Notes: generated by a model not told the origin, from the sequence alone. 64,000 bases of DNA from Xenorhabdus beddingii (GCF_002127545.1 NZ_MUBK01000007.1:62001-126000), one strand, 5' to 3'; shown: positions 9,293 to 19,634, counted from the first letter of the stretch. Program-made: numbers and translations.

Positions 9293-9448
9293 ACATGCTT
9301 CCTGAAATGATACTCGAATGTTTGTGGTTAATTAATAGACTATTTTGCAAAACAATTCTATCGCATTCACGGAAAAATCCATCGGAAGCTTCCCGCCAGT
9401 CAAGTACTGGCAGGAGCAAAAATGCAATAAAACGACTGAATAGGATGA

Positions 9449-9862
9449 CTAAGGCAAAACGGCCGTTGTCAGGCGAGATGTACAGCACAGTTGTTCATCA
9501 TCATTATAGATATCAATCTGCCAAACCTGATGTGAGCGACCAAGATGAATGGGTTTACAAATTCCTTTAACCACGCCTTCCCGAACAGATTTAAGATGAT
9601 TGGCATTGATTTCTACCCCCACCACTTTCTGCTCACCTTCTGAACAGAGATAGCCGGCGAACGAACCCAGTGTTTCGGCCAATACCACCGATGCCCCACC
9701 ATGCAGAATACCAAATGGTTGTTTGGTTCGTTGATCGACAGGCATTATCCCTTCAATAAAATCATCTCCAAGTTGGGTAAACTCGATCCCTACATGTCCT
9801 ACCATGCACTCATCATTTAATTGATTAAGCATATTCACATCTATATTACGTTTCCAAATCAC
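9449..9862 (-). CDS. menI: 1,4-dihydroxy-2-naphthoyl-CoA hydrolase
   Basis: A 137-residue hot-dog-fold thioesterase of menaquinone (vitamin K2) synthesis, hydrolysing DHNA-CoA. The active-site segment LHGGASVVLAE (53-63) places the catalytic carboxylate at Glu63, and the N-terminus MIWKR is that of E. coli MenI (YdiI). The start is GTG at 9862, and this GTGA overlaps the TGA stop of ydiJ by four bases, so translation is probably coupled. In E. coli the upstream neighbour is also ydiJ, but the downstream side differs because the suf operon is missing. Confidence 0.95.
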   Translation of the reverse strand: MIWKRNIDVNMLNQLNDECMVGHVGIEFTQLGDDFIEGIMPVDQRTKQPFGILHGGASVVLAETLGSFAGYLCSEGEQKVVGVEINANHLKSVREGVVKGICKPIHLGRSHQVWQIDIYNDDEQLCCTSRLTTAVLP

Positions 9863-12800
9863 GTCATTATCTCCAATAAGGCTTGTAATGGATGTTTAAG
9901 TGGCTTTCCTTCTATGCGTTTCACCTGACTGCGACATGAATACCCTGTACTCAGACAGTGTTCCAAAGCCAGATTTTTCAGTGCCGGGGCCCATGAAAGT
10001 TGGTAGATGCCTATCGAGTTATCCAAGTTCTTCTTTTCATGGCCGTATGTCCCTGCCATACCACAACATCCCACACTGACATTATTTAATTGATGACCAA
10101 AATGACGGAAAATGTCTCCCCACTGCTTCCCACTATTTGGCAATGCCGTCATTTCTGTACAGTGCCCCAATAAATACCAATCATGGCTGGATATTGAACG
10201 AGCATCTTTGTCTTGTAATCTGTTTTCCGACAGGCGATCCATCAGCGACAGGCTATCCACCAGCCATTCATGAACTAATTTGACTTCAAAATGACCTCGT
10301 CGTTCACCGAGGATAGCTTGATATTCATCTCGATAACACAGTACTAAAGCCGGATCGACCCCCACCATAGGAATATTCAGACGCGCCACGCGATTAAGGA
10401 AATCAGCGGTTTTTTCCGCCGTCTTAGCAAACCGACTCAAAAACCCTTTGACATGCTGCGCTTTTCCATTCGGTGAGAATGGCAGCAACACGGGCTTATA
10501 GCCCAATTTCTCCACCAATTGCACAAAATCAGTGACCACTTTCGCATCGTGGTAACTCGTAAAAGGATCTTGAACAATCAACACATGCTGACTACGTTGG
10601 GATGGTGACAACGTTTCCAAATGTTCCAGCGTCGTTCTGGCAGCATAGTGGCCTGCAAGCTGTTGTTGCAACGTCGGGTAAGAAAGTAACGGTAGATCAA
10701 CCATGCCGATAGTATGCTGACTGATTTTTTGTACCCACGGCTGTTTCAGAAAAAAGTTAAACATCCGGGGCGCCTTTGCCATCAATGGTGTACTGTGTTC
10801 AACATTCGCAACGATATGATCACGCAGAGGACGCAGGTAACGACCATGATAGAGTTCCAAAAAACGCGAACGAAACGAAGGGACATCAATCTTGATCGGG
10901 CATTGTGTCGAACAGGCTTTACAGGCTAAACAACCTGACATCGCCTCTTTCACTTCATGTGAGAAATCATATTCGCCCCGCCATGCCCTCCAGCTATGGC
11001 GTGTTTTTTCAATCAATCCCCGTAAACTGGGACGCGCCTGCTCAAACCCCTGCTCCAATAAATGAGGTTCCACACCCTGCTCCGTCAAAAGCCGTAACCA
11101 TTCCCGGACAAGGGTTGCCCTGCCTTTGGGAGAATGTATTCGATGCTGGCTAATTTTCATTGAAGGACACATCGGGCTTTTGACATCGAAGTTGAAGCAC
11201 AGGCCATTGCCATTACACTCCATCGCCCCACGAAATACAGTCCTGACATTAACCGGGATGGTACGGTCGTAAGTTCCCCGCTTGGCGGCATCCACTTTCA
11301 TCATCGGGGCATCAATGCCAATGGGTGGGCAGATTTTTCCCGGATTCAGACGATTGAGAGGATCAAATGCCGCTTTGATCCGACGGAGTTCGTCATACAA
11401 GGTTTCACCAAAAAAAGCCGGGCTGTATTCTGCACGAAATCCCTTACCATGCTCACCCCATAGCAACCCCCCGTATTTGGCTGTTAGATGAACAATGTCA
11501 TCGGAAATTTGCTTCATCAAAATTTCCTGCTGAGGATCACACATGTCCAGCGCGGGGCGCACATGCAAAACACCGGCATCGACATGTCCGAACATGCCGT
11601 AATTCAGTTTGTGGCTATCCAGCAGTTGACGGAATTCAACGATATACTCGGCAAGGTGTTCGGGTGGAACGCAGGTGTCTTCGACAAATGGAATCGGCTT
11701 GGCAGCGCCTTTACTGTTACCCAGCAATCCCACGGATTTTTTCCGCATGGCATAAATGCGCTCAATATCCATCAGGTCATGGCAAATTTGATAACCAATG
11801 ATCCCCGCTTGATTCTCCGCCATTAACCCATCAAGGCGCAGGCAAAGATCATGAACCCGCCGATCGATTTGCGGTTCGTCATTACCACTGAATTCGACAA
11901 TATTCAGCCCTTGCATCTCTTTATCAGGCACATCAGTAATCAATTCTTTCACTGAATGCCAGATAATATCTTCACGCGCCAGATTGAGTACTTTAGAATC
12001 AACGGTTTCAACTGAAAGTGCTTTGGCTTCCACCATAAAAGGAGCATTACGCAAGGCGGACTCGAAGGAGTCATATTTAACATTCACCAAGCGCCTGACT
12101 TTGGGCAGCGGAGTAATATCCAACGTAGCTTCTGTAATAAACGCCAGTGTTCCTTCAGAACCCGTCAAAATACGGGTAAGATCAAACGTCTGCATATCAT
12201 CACTGAACACATGGCGTAGATCATATCCGGTCAAGAATCGATTGAGTTTAGGGAACTTCTCAATGATCAACTTCCTTTGTTCACGGCAACGCTCCAATAC
12301 CGTTTTATAGACCCTTCCGATGATCGTTTCTTCCTGAGCAATCGATTCCGCCAATGTCGTGCTCATAGCACGGGTATCAAACATTTCCCCTCCCAATAAA
12401 ACAGCACGGACACCCAGGACATGATCAGACGTTTTACCATAAACCAGTGATCCCTGGCCGGAAGCATCGGTATTGATCATGCCGCCCAGAGTGGCCCGAT
12501 TACTGGTCGAGAGTTCAGGAGAGAAAAAATAACCAAACGGTTTCAGGTATTGATTGAGTTGATCTTTGATAACGCCAGCCTCGACCTTGACCCATCCCTG
12601 CTCCGGATTGATTTCCAGAATGCGGTTCATATAACGGGACATATCCACCACAATACCATGGTTAAGGGATTGTCCATTGGTGCCCGTTCCTCCACCGCGA
12701 GGGGTAAATGTCAGGGTTTGGAAGCGCTCTTCACCCGCTATTCTTGCCAGCAATACAACATCGGCGCTGGAGCGCGGGAACACAACAGCCTGTGGCAACA

Positions 12801-12948
12801 GTTGATAAATACTGTTATCTGTTGCCATCGTCAGCCTATCGGCATAACGACTGGCCGTGTCTCCCGTAAAGCCGGCTTCTTTCAGTGCAGTCAAATAGTC
12901 CTGTGCCAGTTCACTGACATGGGGGGCTTGTGATATACGTGGGATCAT
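9859..12948 (-). CDS. ydiJ: FAD/4Fe-4S D-2-hydroxyacid dehydrogenase YdiJ
   Basis: A 1029-residue fusion (E. coli YdiJ has 1018). In order: FAD_binding_4 (about 20-270, with PRGGGTGTNGQS as the flavin-binding loop), the FAD-oxidase C-terminal domain (about 270-530), a ferredoxin-like region with CLACKACSTQC, and a C-terminal CCG-type domain containing VGCCGMAG. YdiJ from E. coli has been described as a D-2-hydroxyglutarate dehydrogenase. The FAD plus iron-sulfur layout resembles glycolate/lactate oxidase complexes, delivering electrons to a downstream acceptor. It is translationally coupled to menI. Confidence 0.93.
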   Translation of the reverse strand: MIPRISQAPHVSELAQDYLTALKEAGFTGDTASRYADRLTMATDNSIYQLLPQAVVFPRSSADVVLLARIAGEERFQTLTFTPRGGGTGTNGQSLNHGIVVDMSRYMNRILEINPEQGWVKVEAGVIKDQLNQYLKPFGYFFSPELSTSNRATLGGMINTDASGQGSLVYGKTSDHVLGVRAVLLGGEMFDTRAMSTTLAESIAQEETIIGRVYKTVLERCREQRKLIIEKFPKLNRFLTGYDLRHVFSDDMQTFDLTRILTGSEGTLAFITEATLDITPLPKVRRLVNVKYDSFESALRNAPFMVEAKALSVETVDSKVLNLAREDIIWHSVKELITDVPDKEMQGLNIVEFSGNDEPQIDRRVHDLCLRLDGLMAENQAGIIGYQICHDLMDIERIYAMRKKSVGLLGNSKGAAKPIPFVEDTCVPPEHLAEYIVEFRQLLDSHKLNYGMFGHVDAGVLHVRPALDMCDPQQEILMKQISDDIVHLTAKYGGLLWGEHGKGFRAEYSPAFFGETLYDELRRIKAAFDPLNRLNPGKICPPIGIDAPMMKVDAAKRGTYDRTIPVNVRTVFRGAMECNGNGLCFNFDVKSPMCPSMKISQHRIHSPKGRATLVREWLRLLTEQGVEPHLLEQGFEQARPSLRGLIEKTRHSWRAWRGEYDFSHEVKEAMSGCLACKACSTQCPIKIDVPSFRSRFLELYHGRYLRPLRDHIVANVEHSTPLMAKAPRMFNFFLKQPWVQKISQHTIGMVDLPLLSYPTLQQQLAGHYAARTTLEHLETLSPSQRSQHVLIVQDPFTSYHDAKVVTDFVQLVEKLGYKPVLLPFSPNGKAQHVKGFLSRFAKTAEKTADFLNRVARLNIPMVGVDPALVLCYRDEYQAILGERRGHFEVKLVHEWLVDSLSLMDRLSENRLQDKDARSISSHDWYLLGHCTEMTALPNSGKQWGDIFRHFGHQLNNVSVGCCGMAGTYGHEKKNLDNSIGIYQLSWAPALKNLALEHCLSTGYSCRSQVKRIEGKPLKHPLQALLEIMT

Positions 12949-13162
12949 TGGCGAGTTGCCCCTTTTCTAATTAGTATTTAATATCCACATTGCTTTATTC
13001 ATATACTATCCAGGATAGCGTAGCTCAGACAATTGACTGAGCAGGCAGGCCCTCAACCATATCACAATATTTATCAATTTTGAGCAATCTGCAAAATAAC
13101 GTTATATTTAATTACCATTGTTACTGCCAACAGTATTTTCAATTGCTACGAGAAATGATTTT

Positions 13163-14272
13163 ATGGAAAAATCTCAATCGCACCAAGATTTGCCCAAGCT
13201 ATTATTCGCGCTATTTTTCATTTTATTGCTCATTACAACCAGTTTTTGGGTCTTGAGTCCGTTCGTTTTGGGATTCATTTGGTCAGGCATGGTCGTTATC
13301 GCAACTTGGCCATTATTGGAAAAATTACAACAACGATTATGGGGAAAACGTTGGATCGCCGTCTCCATCATGACACTACTATTAGTCTTATTGTTTGTTA
13401 TTCCCATCGCGTTACTTGTCAACAGCTTGGTGGAAAACAGTGCACCATTGATTGCATGGGCAAAATCCCCCTCGGCTTTCCAGCTACCACAATTGGAGTG
13501 GCTCAACCGAATACCTGTCGTTGGTGATGATTTATACCTTAAATGGCAGGATCTCATTGCTGATGGCAGTAACATGCTGCTTAACAAAATTCCGCCTTAT
13601 ATCGGTAAAGCCGCAACTTGGTTTTTCACTCAGGCCGCGAGTGCCGGTCGCTTTCTTTTCCATCTGGCTCTGATGGTGATGTTCAGTATATTGCTGTACT
13701 GGAAAGGCGAGCACGTGATGCTCAGTATCCGCCATTTCGCCATCCGGCTGGCAGACAAACGTGGTGATGCGGTGGTGCTACTGGCAGCGCAATCGATTCG
13801 TGCCGTTGCCCTTGGTGTGGTTGTTACCGCATTGGTTCAGGCCATCGCGGGTGGCATTGGGTTGGCAATCGCCGGTATTCCCTACCCAACAATATTAACC
13901 GTGCTGATGTTTGTATGCTGTGTTGCCCAGCTTGGTCCCCTGCTCATCCTCATTCCATCTATCGCATGGCTTTATTGGACAGGAGAAACGACATGGGGAA
14001 CCATTTTAGTCATCTGGAGCCTGATCCTAACGACAATGGATGGTGTGCTCCGTCCTTTCCTTATTCGCCTTGGCGCAGATTTACCCATGGTTTTAATTCT
14101 TACTGGTGTAATCGGCGGCATACTGTCACTGGGGGTGATCGGGCTCTTTATCGGCCCTGTGGTGCTGGCAGTCTCTTACCGCTTATTGCTGGCATGGATG
14201 GATGAAGTTCCTAAACCGGAAAGTAATACGGCAGATACGGAAAAATATTTCGACAAGAAGCACGTTAAATAA
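13163..14272 (+). CDS. ydiK: AI-2E/PerM-family membrane protein YdiK
   Basis: 369 residues, close to E. coli YdiK (370). It belongs to the AI-2E transporter (PerM, UPF0118) family, with about seven to eight predicted membrane helices and conserved VVTALVQAIAGGIGL and IGLFIGPVVLAVSYR stretches. Function of YdiK itself is not established; relatives export autoinducer-2 or act as Na+/H+ antiporters. I chose ATG 13163 (MEKSQSHQDLPK), which aligns with the family start and follows GAGAAATG, rather than an upstream in-frame codon at 13118. RprA follows it, as in E. coli. Confidence 0.88.
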   Translation: MEKSQSHQDLPKLLFALFFILLLITTSFWVLSPFVLGFIWSGMVVIATWPLLEKLQQRLWGKRWIAVSIMTLLLVLLFVIPIALLVNSLVENSAPLIAWAKSPSAFQLPQLEWLNRIPVVGDDLYLKWQDLIADGSNMLLNKIPPYIGKAATWFFTQAASAGRFLFHLALMVMFSILLYWKGEHVMLSIRHFAIRLADKRGDAVVLLAAQSIRAVALGVVVTALVQAIAGGIGLAIAGIPYPTILTVLMFVCCVAQLGPLLILIPSIAWLYWTGETTWGTILVIWSLILTTMDGVLRPFLIRLGADLPMVLILTGVIGGILSLGVIGLFIGPVVLAVSYRLLLAWMDEVPKPESNTADTEKYFDKKHVK

Positions 14273-14281
14273 TCAAATAAC

Positions 14282-14308
14282 TGCGCGAGAATATTATTTT
14301 CTCGCGCA
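14282..14308. terminator. ydiK terminator
   Basis: A perfect 10-bp stem, TGCGCGAGAA (14282-14291) and TTCTCGCGCA (14299-14308), with a 7-nt AT loop, starts 9 bp after the ydiK stop codon. Confidence 0.75.
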
Positions 14309-14442
14309 ATGATTATTTCGGTGAATCTATAACCAAAATCCCATCTGAAAAATAAATCTATTCCCCAAAAGACAGCAAAATCACCAGAAAAAATTGTTGC
14401 AAAAAAGTTATTTTTCTAAATTTTTTTTCCAAACCCAATTTA

Positions 14443-14458
14443 TTAAGAGGATTCTTAA
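14443..14458. promoter_or_regulatory. RcsB-like box upstream of rprA
   Basis: TTAAGAGGATTCTTAA is a nearly perfect 16-bp palindrome resembling the RcsB/RcsAB box core (TAAGAAT-ATTCTTA type). It lies about 40-50 bp before the predicted start of RprA, where the Rcs phosphorelay activates rprA in E. coli. Confidence 0.65.
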
Positions 14459-14489
14459 TGAATAAACTCATTTATTAAATTAGTATCTT

Positions 14490-14619
14490 TACATCGAAAC
14501 AAATGTTTCCCAGCGAATTGCCACCTCAGCCTATAAACGCCATAGCCTGGGGTCAATCAAGTAATAAATATTGCTGTGTGTAGTCTTTGCCTGTCAGCCC
14601 ATGATAGGCTTTTTTTTTT
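14490..14619 (+). ncRNA. rprA: Small RNA RprA
   Basis: The 3' half contains GCTGTGTGTAGTCTTTGCC, identical to E. coli RprA, followed by a GC-rich terminator hairpin (AGCCCATGATAGGCT) and ten Ts ending at 14619. The location between ydiK and ppsA agrees with E. coli, where rprA follows ydiK. RprA is an Hfq-bound RNA that activates rpoS translation and is induced by the Rcs system. The 5' part has diverged: it shows GAAAC/GTTTC (14496-14509) and a stronger hairpin between CCTCAGCCTAT and ATAGCCTGGGG (14524-14552). The 5' end is my estimate from a TAGTAT -10 at 14481. Confidence 0.82.
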
Positions 14620-14688
14620 GCATTTTTTCAGGGTTTACTATTTTTATTAATCGTTATCGTTAAAAAAGATCATGTTACATAGAATATA

Positions 14689-14716
14689 AAAGCCTGCAAA
14701 TATTCTAACAGGCTTT
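14689..14716 (-). terminator. ppsA terminator
   Basis: AAAGCCTG (14689-14696) pairs with CAGGCTTT (14709-14716). Read on the minus strand the hairpin runs into TTTTATATTC, 52 bp after the ppsA stop codon. Confidence 0.75.
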
Positions 14717-14768
14717 AAAGTGCAGAACTGAATTATATTGAGCTGGTTGTTTTTAACTCTGCTTGCTT

Positions 14769-17153
14769 TTAACTCTGATGGTTTTTAGCCAAAGAAACCC
14801 ACGTTTTGACTACCGTATCCGGATTCAACGATAAACTGTCGATTCCCTCTTTCATCAACCATTCTGCAAAGTCTTCATGATCCGAAGGGCCTTGTCCGCA
14901 AATACCGACATATTTACCTTGACGTTTACCCGCCTGAATTGCCATGGAAAGCAATTGCTTAACGGCATCATTACGTTCGTCGAATAATTCAGATACCACA
15001 CCAGAATCCCGATCCAGCCCCAGAGTCAACTGAGTCATGTCATTTGAGCCGATTGAAAAACCGTCAAAATGTGCAAGAAATTGGTCTGCCAATAACGCAT
15101 TTGATGGAATTTCACACATCATAATCACTTTCAGGCCATTTTCACCACGTTTCAAGCCTTGGGATGCCAATTCAGCGACCACAGCTTCCGCCTGAGCGAC
15201 TGTACGTACAAATGGAACCATGACTTCCACGTTAGTGAGTCCCATAATATTGCGTACTCGTTTGACCGCTTCACACTCCAAAGCGAAACATTGGCGGAAG
15301 CTGTCAGAAACGTAACGGCCTGCCCCACGGAACCCCAGCATCGGGTTTTCTTCGTGCGGCTCATACTTTTCGCCACCGACCAAATTCGCATATTCATTGG
15401 ACTTGAAGTCTGATAAACGCACAATCACACGTTTGGGCCAAAATGCTGCCGCCAGTGTTGCAATACCTTCAGTTAATCGCCCTACATAAAACTCAATCGG
15501 GTCATCATAACCCAACATTAATGATTTAATTTGTTCCTGCAATTCAGGGGGTTGCCGGGAAAACTCAAGTAGTGCGCGGGGATGAACACCAATCATCCGG
15601 TTAATGATAAATTCCAAACGAGCCAGACCAACTCCCTCATTTGGCAAACAGGCGAAGTCAAAGGCACGATCAGGATTACCCACATTCATCATGATCTTAA
15701 CATCCAATTTCGGCAATTCATCAACTTGGGAGCTTTGAATGCTGAAATCCAATTTATCCTGATAAACAAAACCGGTATCACCTTCCGAACAAGAAACGGT
15801 GACCTGCTGACCTTCTTTCAGTCGCTCAGTCGCATCTCCACAACCCACAACGGCGGGTATCCCCAATTCACGGGCAATAATAGCTGCATGGCAAGTGCGT
15901 CCACCACGATTGGTGACAATGGCCGCCGCTTTTTTCATGATGGGTTCCCAATCTGGATCGGTCATATCAGTGACCAGCACATCACCCACTTGAATGCGAT
16001 CCATCTCACCAAGATTATGAATGACTTTGACCGTGCCAACACCAATGCGATGACCAATCGCCCGACCTTCCACCAGCACACTTCCCTGCTCATTGAGTTG
16101 GTAGCGTTCCATCACCTGCTGATTTGAACGAACGGTTTCAGGGCGAGCCTGCACAATATATAACCTGCCATTGTGGCCATCTTTTGCCCATTCGATGTCC
16201 ATCGGGCGCCCATAGTGTTTTTCAATCAGTAGGGCTTGTCTTGCCAGCGCTTCTACTTCATTGTCAGCCAAAGAGAAACGATTGCGCAGCGCATCTGAAA
16301 CATCTTCCGTGCGTACCTGTTTTCCGTGCTCCTGGCTATCCGCATAAACCATCCGTATTTTTTTAGAACCAAGATTGCGCCGCACTATCGCAGGACGATT
16401 ATTTTTCAAAGTCGGTTTGTGAACATAAAATTCATCAGGATTCACCGCGCCCTGCACAACCATCTCACCAAGGCCATAGGCTGATGTAATGAACACCACC
16501 TGATCAAAGCCTGATTCAGTATCAATCGTGAACATCACGCCAGATGATGCCAGATCAGAACGCACCATGCGCTGTACGCCCGCCGAAAGTGCTACACCAC
16601 GGTGGTCATACCCCTGATGGACACGATAAGAGATGGCCCGATCATTAAACAGTGACGCAAAAACATGTTTGATGGCAACCATCACCGCATCGATGCCTTG
16701 CACGTTCAAAAAAGTTTCTTGCTGTCCAGCAAAAGAGGCATCCGGCATATCTTCGGCAGTTGCGGAAGAACGCACAGCGAAAGAAGCATCCGGTTCGCCT
16801 TCAGACAATTGCAGATAAGCATCATGGATATCTTTTTCAAGCTGGGCCGTAAATGGCGTATCAATCACCCACTGACGAATCTGTGCGCCAGCCTTGGCTA
16901 ATTGATTGACATCATCAACATGGGTTTCATCCAGTAATTGATAAATGCGCTGGTTCACACCACTTTGTTCCAGAAAATCATTAAATGCCTGTGCAGTCGT
17001 TGCAAAACCATTGGGAACGGATACACCAAGTTCGGCCAGATTAGTAATCATCTCGCCAAGAGAGGCGTTTTTACCACCGACCCGATTGACATCATTCATG
17101 CCTAATTGGTTATACCAGAGCACATTACTTGGGATGAGGCCACTATTGGACAT
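14769..17153 (-). CDS. ppsA: Phosphoenolpyruvate synthase
   Basis: 794 residues (E. coli 792). The enzyme converts pyruvate plus ATP to phosphoenolpyruvate, AMP and phosphate, the entry to gluconeogenesis. An N-terminal ATP-grasp-like PPDK domain (about 15-345) is followed by the swivelling phosphohistidine domain with [15 protein letters not shown], carrying the catalytic histidine near 421, and a C-terminal PEP-binding TIM barrel ending in the ICGQGPS active-site loop. It is divergent from ppsR, whose product switches PpsA on and off by reversible threonine phosphorylation. A Cra-like site lies in the shared promoter region. Confidence 0.98.
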   Translation of the reverse strand: MSNSGLIPSNVLWYNQLGMNDVNRVGGKNASLGEMITNLAELGVSVPNGFATTAQAFNDFLEQSGVNQRIYQLLDETHVDDVNQLAKAGAQIRQWVIDTPFTAQLEKDIHDAYLQLSEGEPDASFAVRSSATAEDMPDASFAGQQETFLNVQGIDAVMVAIKHVFASLFNDRAISYRVHQGYDHRGVALSAGVQRMVRSDLASSGVMFTIDTESGFDQVVFITSAYGLGEMVVQGAVNPDEFYVHKPTLKNNRPAIVRRNLGSKKIRMVYADSQEHGKQVRTEDVSDALRNRFSLADNEVEALARQALLIEKHYGRPMDIEWAKDGHNGRLYIVQARPETVRSNQQVMERYQLNEQGSVLVEGRAIGHRIGVGTVKVIHNLGEMDRIQVGDVLVTDMTDPDWEPIMKKAAAIVTNRGGRTCHAAIIARELGIPAVVGCGDATERLKEGQQVTVSCSEGDTGFVYQDKLDFSIQSSQVDELPKLDVKIMMNVGNPDRAFDFACLPNEGVGLARLEFIINRMIGVHPRALLEFSRQPPELQEQIKSLMLGYDDPIEFYVGRLTEGIATLAAAFWPKRVIVRLSDFKSNEYANLVGGEKYEPHEENPMLGFRGAGRYVSDSFRQCFALECEAVKRVRNIMGLTNVEVMVPFVRTVAQAEAVVAELASQGLKRGENGLKVIMMCEIPSNALLADQFLAHFDGFSIGSNDMTQLTLGLDRDSGVVSELFDERNDAVKQLLSMAIQAGKRQGKYVGICGQGPSDHEDFAEWLMKEGIDSLSLNPDTVVKTWVSLAKNHQS

Positions 17154-17259
17154 TAGAAACTATCCTTTTTTTACATTCGGAAGTACAAATCGGAAAAATT
17201 AAGGCTGTTCTTCACAGCAGGAAATAGCCTAGCACATTGTTCTGTCAGAGATGGAAAGG

Positions 17260-17271
17260 TGAATCGATCAA
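17260..17271. promoter_or_regulatory. Cra-like site upstream of ppsA
   Basis: TGAATCGATCAA matches the first nine positions of the Cra consensus TGAAWCGNTTCA and lies 107 bp before the ppsA start. Cra activates ppsA in E. coli from an upstream site, which fits this placement. Confidence 0.45.
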
Positions 17272-17433
17272 CCCAACAATATTATTTTTTTACAGGTATA
17301 ATCGGAAAACCGGGCTGTATTGTTCCTGTTTAATAAAAACGATTCAGCCAAACAGGTCAATAAATCCGATAATGACTGGCTACCTAACAATAACCATTTA
17401 ATAATAATCACTTAATAATAAAAGAAAGAAACG

Positions 17434-18297
17434 ATGATAGAAACTCACATCCCGCAAACACCGGAAAATGGAAAACTGGAACGCTGCGTATTTTTTATTT
17501 CCGATGGAACCGCAATCACAGCAGAAGTATTAGGCCATGCTGTATTATCTCAATTTCCAATTACCATCACGTCCTATACCCTGCCTTTCGTGACCAGTAA
17601 AAACCGGGCTGAAGAAATCAGGGATCAAATAAATGCGATATATCAACAAACGCAAATCAGGCCATTAGTCTTTTATTCCATCATTTCAGATGAAGTCAAA
17701 AGTGTTATTACCCGCAGTGATGGATTCTGTCAGGATATTGTCCAGACATTGGTTGCACCATTACAGCAAGAAATTGGTTTGGAGCCAAAGCCTGAATTAA
17801 ATAGAACCCATGGCTTATCCCAAAAAAATCTGGGTCAATACGATGCTCGCATTGCCGCCATAGATTATGCCCTTGCCCATGATGATGGTGTTTCATTGCG
17901 CAATCTTGATCAAGCCCAAGTGATCATTCTCGGCGTATCCCGTTGCGGAAAAACACCCACCAGCCTCTATCTTGCCATGCAATTTGGTATTCAGGCCGCA
18001 AATTATCCTTTCACCGCCGACGATATGGATAACTTACAATTACCTCCTGACTTAAAACCCTTTCAGCATAAATTATTTGGTCTGACCATCAGCCCAGAAA
18101 GGCTTGCGGCTATTCGGGGAGAACGCAGAGAAAATAGCCGCTATGCCTCATTACACCAATGCCGCATAGAAATTGCCGAAGTTGAAGCATTATTTCGTAA
18201 AAATAAGATTAGCTATTTAAATACCACCAATTATTCTGTCGAAGAGATTTCGGCCAAAATTATTGATGGCATGGGATTGAAACGCCGTATGTTCTGA
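17434..18297 (+). CDS. ppsR: PEP synthase regulatory protein (kinase/pyrophosphorylase)
   Basis: 287 residues of the DUF299 family (E. coli PpsR 277). It inactivates PpsA by ADP-dependent phosphorylation of an active-site threonine and reactivates it by phosphate-dependent dephosphorylation. The P-loop GVSRCGKT spans residues 167-174, and an N-terminal [12 protein letters not shown] motif is typical. It is divergent from its target ppsA, the normal arrangement. The extra N-terminal residues may mean a slightly later start, but no better in-frame ATG is evident. Confidence 0.96.
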   Translation: MIETHIPQTPENGKLERCVFFISDGTAITAEVLGHAVLSQFPITITSYTLPFVTSKNRAEEIRDQINAIYQQTQIRPLVFYSIISDEVKSVITRSDGFCQDIVQTLVAPLQQEIGLEPKPELNRTHGLSQKNLGQYDARIAAIDYALAHDDGVSLRNLDQAQVIILGVSRCGKTPTSLYLAMQFGIQAANYPFTADDMDNLQLPPDLKPFQHKLFGLTISPERLAAIRGERRENSRYASLHQCRIEIAEVEALFRKNKISYLNTTNYSVEEISAKIIDGMGLKRRMF

Positions 18298-18336
18298 GTT
18301 TGATATATCTGTCTGTTTCACAATATTGGCTCACGA

Positions 18337-18432
18337 TACTGTTTATTTAAAGTACTGTTTATTTAAAGTACTGTTTATTTAAAGCACTGTTTATTTACGG
18401 TACTGTTTATTTGCGGAACGATTTGTTCACAG
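18337..18432 (+). repeat. 16-bp tandem repeat (VNTR-like)
   Basis: Three identical units TACTGTTTATTTAAAG (18337, 18353, 18369) are followed by CACTGTTTATTTACGG (18385), TACTGTTTATTTGCGG (18401) and a decayed sixth unit (18417-18432). The array fills the ppsR-aroH gap directly upstream of the aroH promoter area. It is a minisatellite, not a CRISPR array, because the units have no spacers. Confidence 0.95.
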
Positions 18433-18546
18433 CACTTTCTCGCGCAAAATACGATTATTGTCTGTTGAATTTGCTGGAAGTTGAGTTATTGTGATTTCGG
18501 TCATTCCAGACAATGTCTCAATGTGAAGTAAAATTCGAGAAAGTAT

Positions 18547-19593
18547 ATGTACAAAACAGATGAATTAAGAACCCACCGCATTGATAGTCTTATCACACCT
18601 AAAATGCTTGCCGAACAATATCCTATATCAGAAAAGATCTTGCAAAATGTGACATTGTCACGAAAGCGTATTGAGTCCATTCTGACAGGAGATGATCAGC
18701 GTTTACTGGTCATTATTGGTCCCTGCTCCATTCATGATGTTGATGCCGCCCTTGATTATGCCTCCCGCCTATGCAAACTGCGTGAAAAATACCAGCACAG
18801 CCTGGAAATTGTCATGCGAACCTATTTCGAAAAACCAAGAACCGTGGTTGGCTGGAAAGGTTTAATTTCAGATCCGATGCTAGATGGCTCGTGTCAGGTC
18901 AATAACGGGATCACACTTGCCCGCAAGCTATTAATTGATATTAATGAACTGGGTATCCCCACGGCCACTGAATTTCTGGATATGGTGACGGGTCAGTACA
19001 TCTCAGATTTAATCAGCTGGGGAGCCATTGGTGCCAGAACAACGGAAAGCCAAATTCACCGGGAAATGGCTTCTGCCCTATCATGCCCAGTCGGTTTTAA
19101 AAATGGGACCGATGGCAATACCCTGATTGCCATTGATGCCATTCGTGCGGCACGCTCTAAACATATGTTCCTGTCCCCGGATAAAAACGGCCAGATGACC
19201 ATTTATCAAACCAGTGGCAATCCCTATGGGCATATTATTATGCGGGGCGGGAAAAAACCGAATTATGGGGCTGAAGATATTGCAACAACCTGCCATAAAT
19301 TACGGGAGTTCCACTTACCTGAACGTTTAATTGTGGATTGCAGCCACGCTAATTGCCAAAAAATCCATCGTCGTCAGTTGGATATCGCAAAAAATATTGG
19401 CGAACAGATCCAATCTGGTTCAACCGCCATTGCAGGTGTCATGGCGGAAAGTTTTCTGGTGGAAGGTACACAAAAAGTGATTCAGGGAGAACCGTTGACC
19501 TACGGACAATCCATTACCGATCCCTGTCTTGGCTGGCAGGATACAGAACAATTTATTAGTATCCTAGCCAATGCTGTTGAAAATCTTTCCTGA
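18547..19593 (+). CDS. aroH: 3-deoxy-7-phosphoheptulonate synthase, Trp-sensitive type
   Basis: 348 residues of the class I DAHP synthase family. It condenses phosphoenolpyruvate with erythrose 4-phosphate as the first step of the shikimate pathway. Visible motifs are VIIGPCSIHD near 57, FEKPRTVVGWKGLISDP, GARTTESQIHRE and VDCSHANC (metal and substrate ligands). The protein is closest to E. coli AroH, and the ppsA-ppsR-aroH order is the same, which supports the Trp-regulated isoenzyme rather than AroF or AroG. I found no convincing TrpR operator upstream; the gap is occupied by the 16-bp repeat. Confidence 0.93.
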   Translation: MYKTDELRTHRIDSLITPKMLAEQYPISEKILQNVTLSRKRIESILTGDDQRLLVIIGPCSIHDVDAALDYASRLCKLREKYQHSLEIVMRTYFEKPRTVVGWKGLISDPMLDGSCQVNNGITLARKLLIDINELGIPTATEFLDMVTGQYISDLISWGAIGARTTESQIHREMASALSCPVGFKNGTDGNTLIAIDAIRAARSKHMFLSPDKNGQMTIYQTSGNPYGHIIMRGGKKPNYGAEDIATTCHKLREFHLPERLIVDCSHANCQKIHRRQLDIAKNIGEQIQSGSTAIAGVMAESFLVEGTQKVIQGEPLTYGQSITDPCLGWQDTEQFISILANAVENLS

Positions 19594-19607
19594 ACGCCTT
19601 CCTCTTT

Positions 19608-19634
19608 CTGGCTCCTGTTGACTGACGGAGCCAG
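19608..19634 (+). terminator. Stem-loop after aroH
   Basis: CTGGCTCC (19608-19615) pairs perfectly with GGAGCCAG (19627-19634), 15 bp past the aroH stop codon. No T-run follows, so it may be a weak terminator. Confidence 0.5.

Noticed and set aside
15582..16127. 181-residue antisense ORF within ppsA
   Set aside because: Composition is that of complementary ppsA codons; no ribosome site or known domain.
18337..18432. Possible CRISPR array
   Set aside because: Repeats are contiguous 16-bp units without unique spacers, and no cas genes are present.
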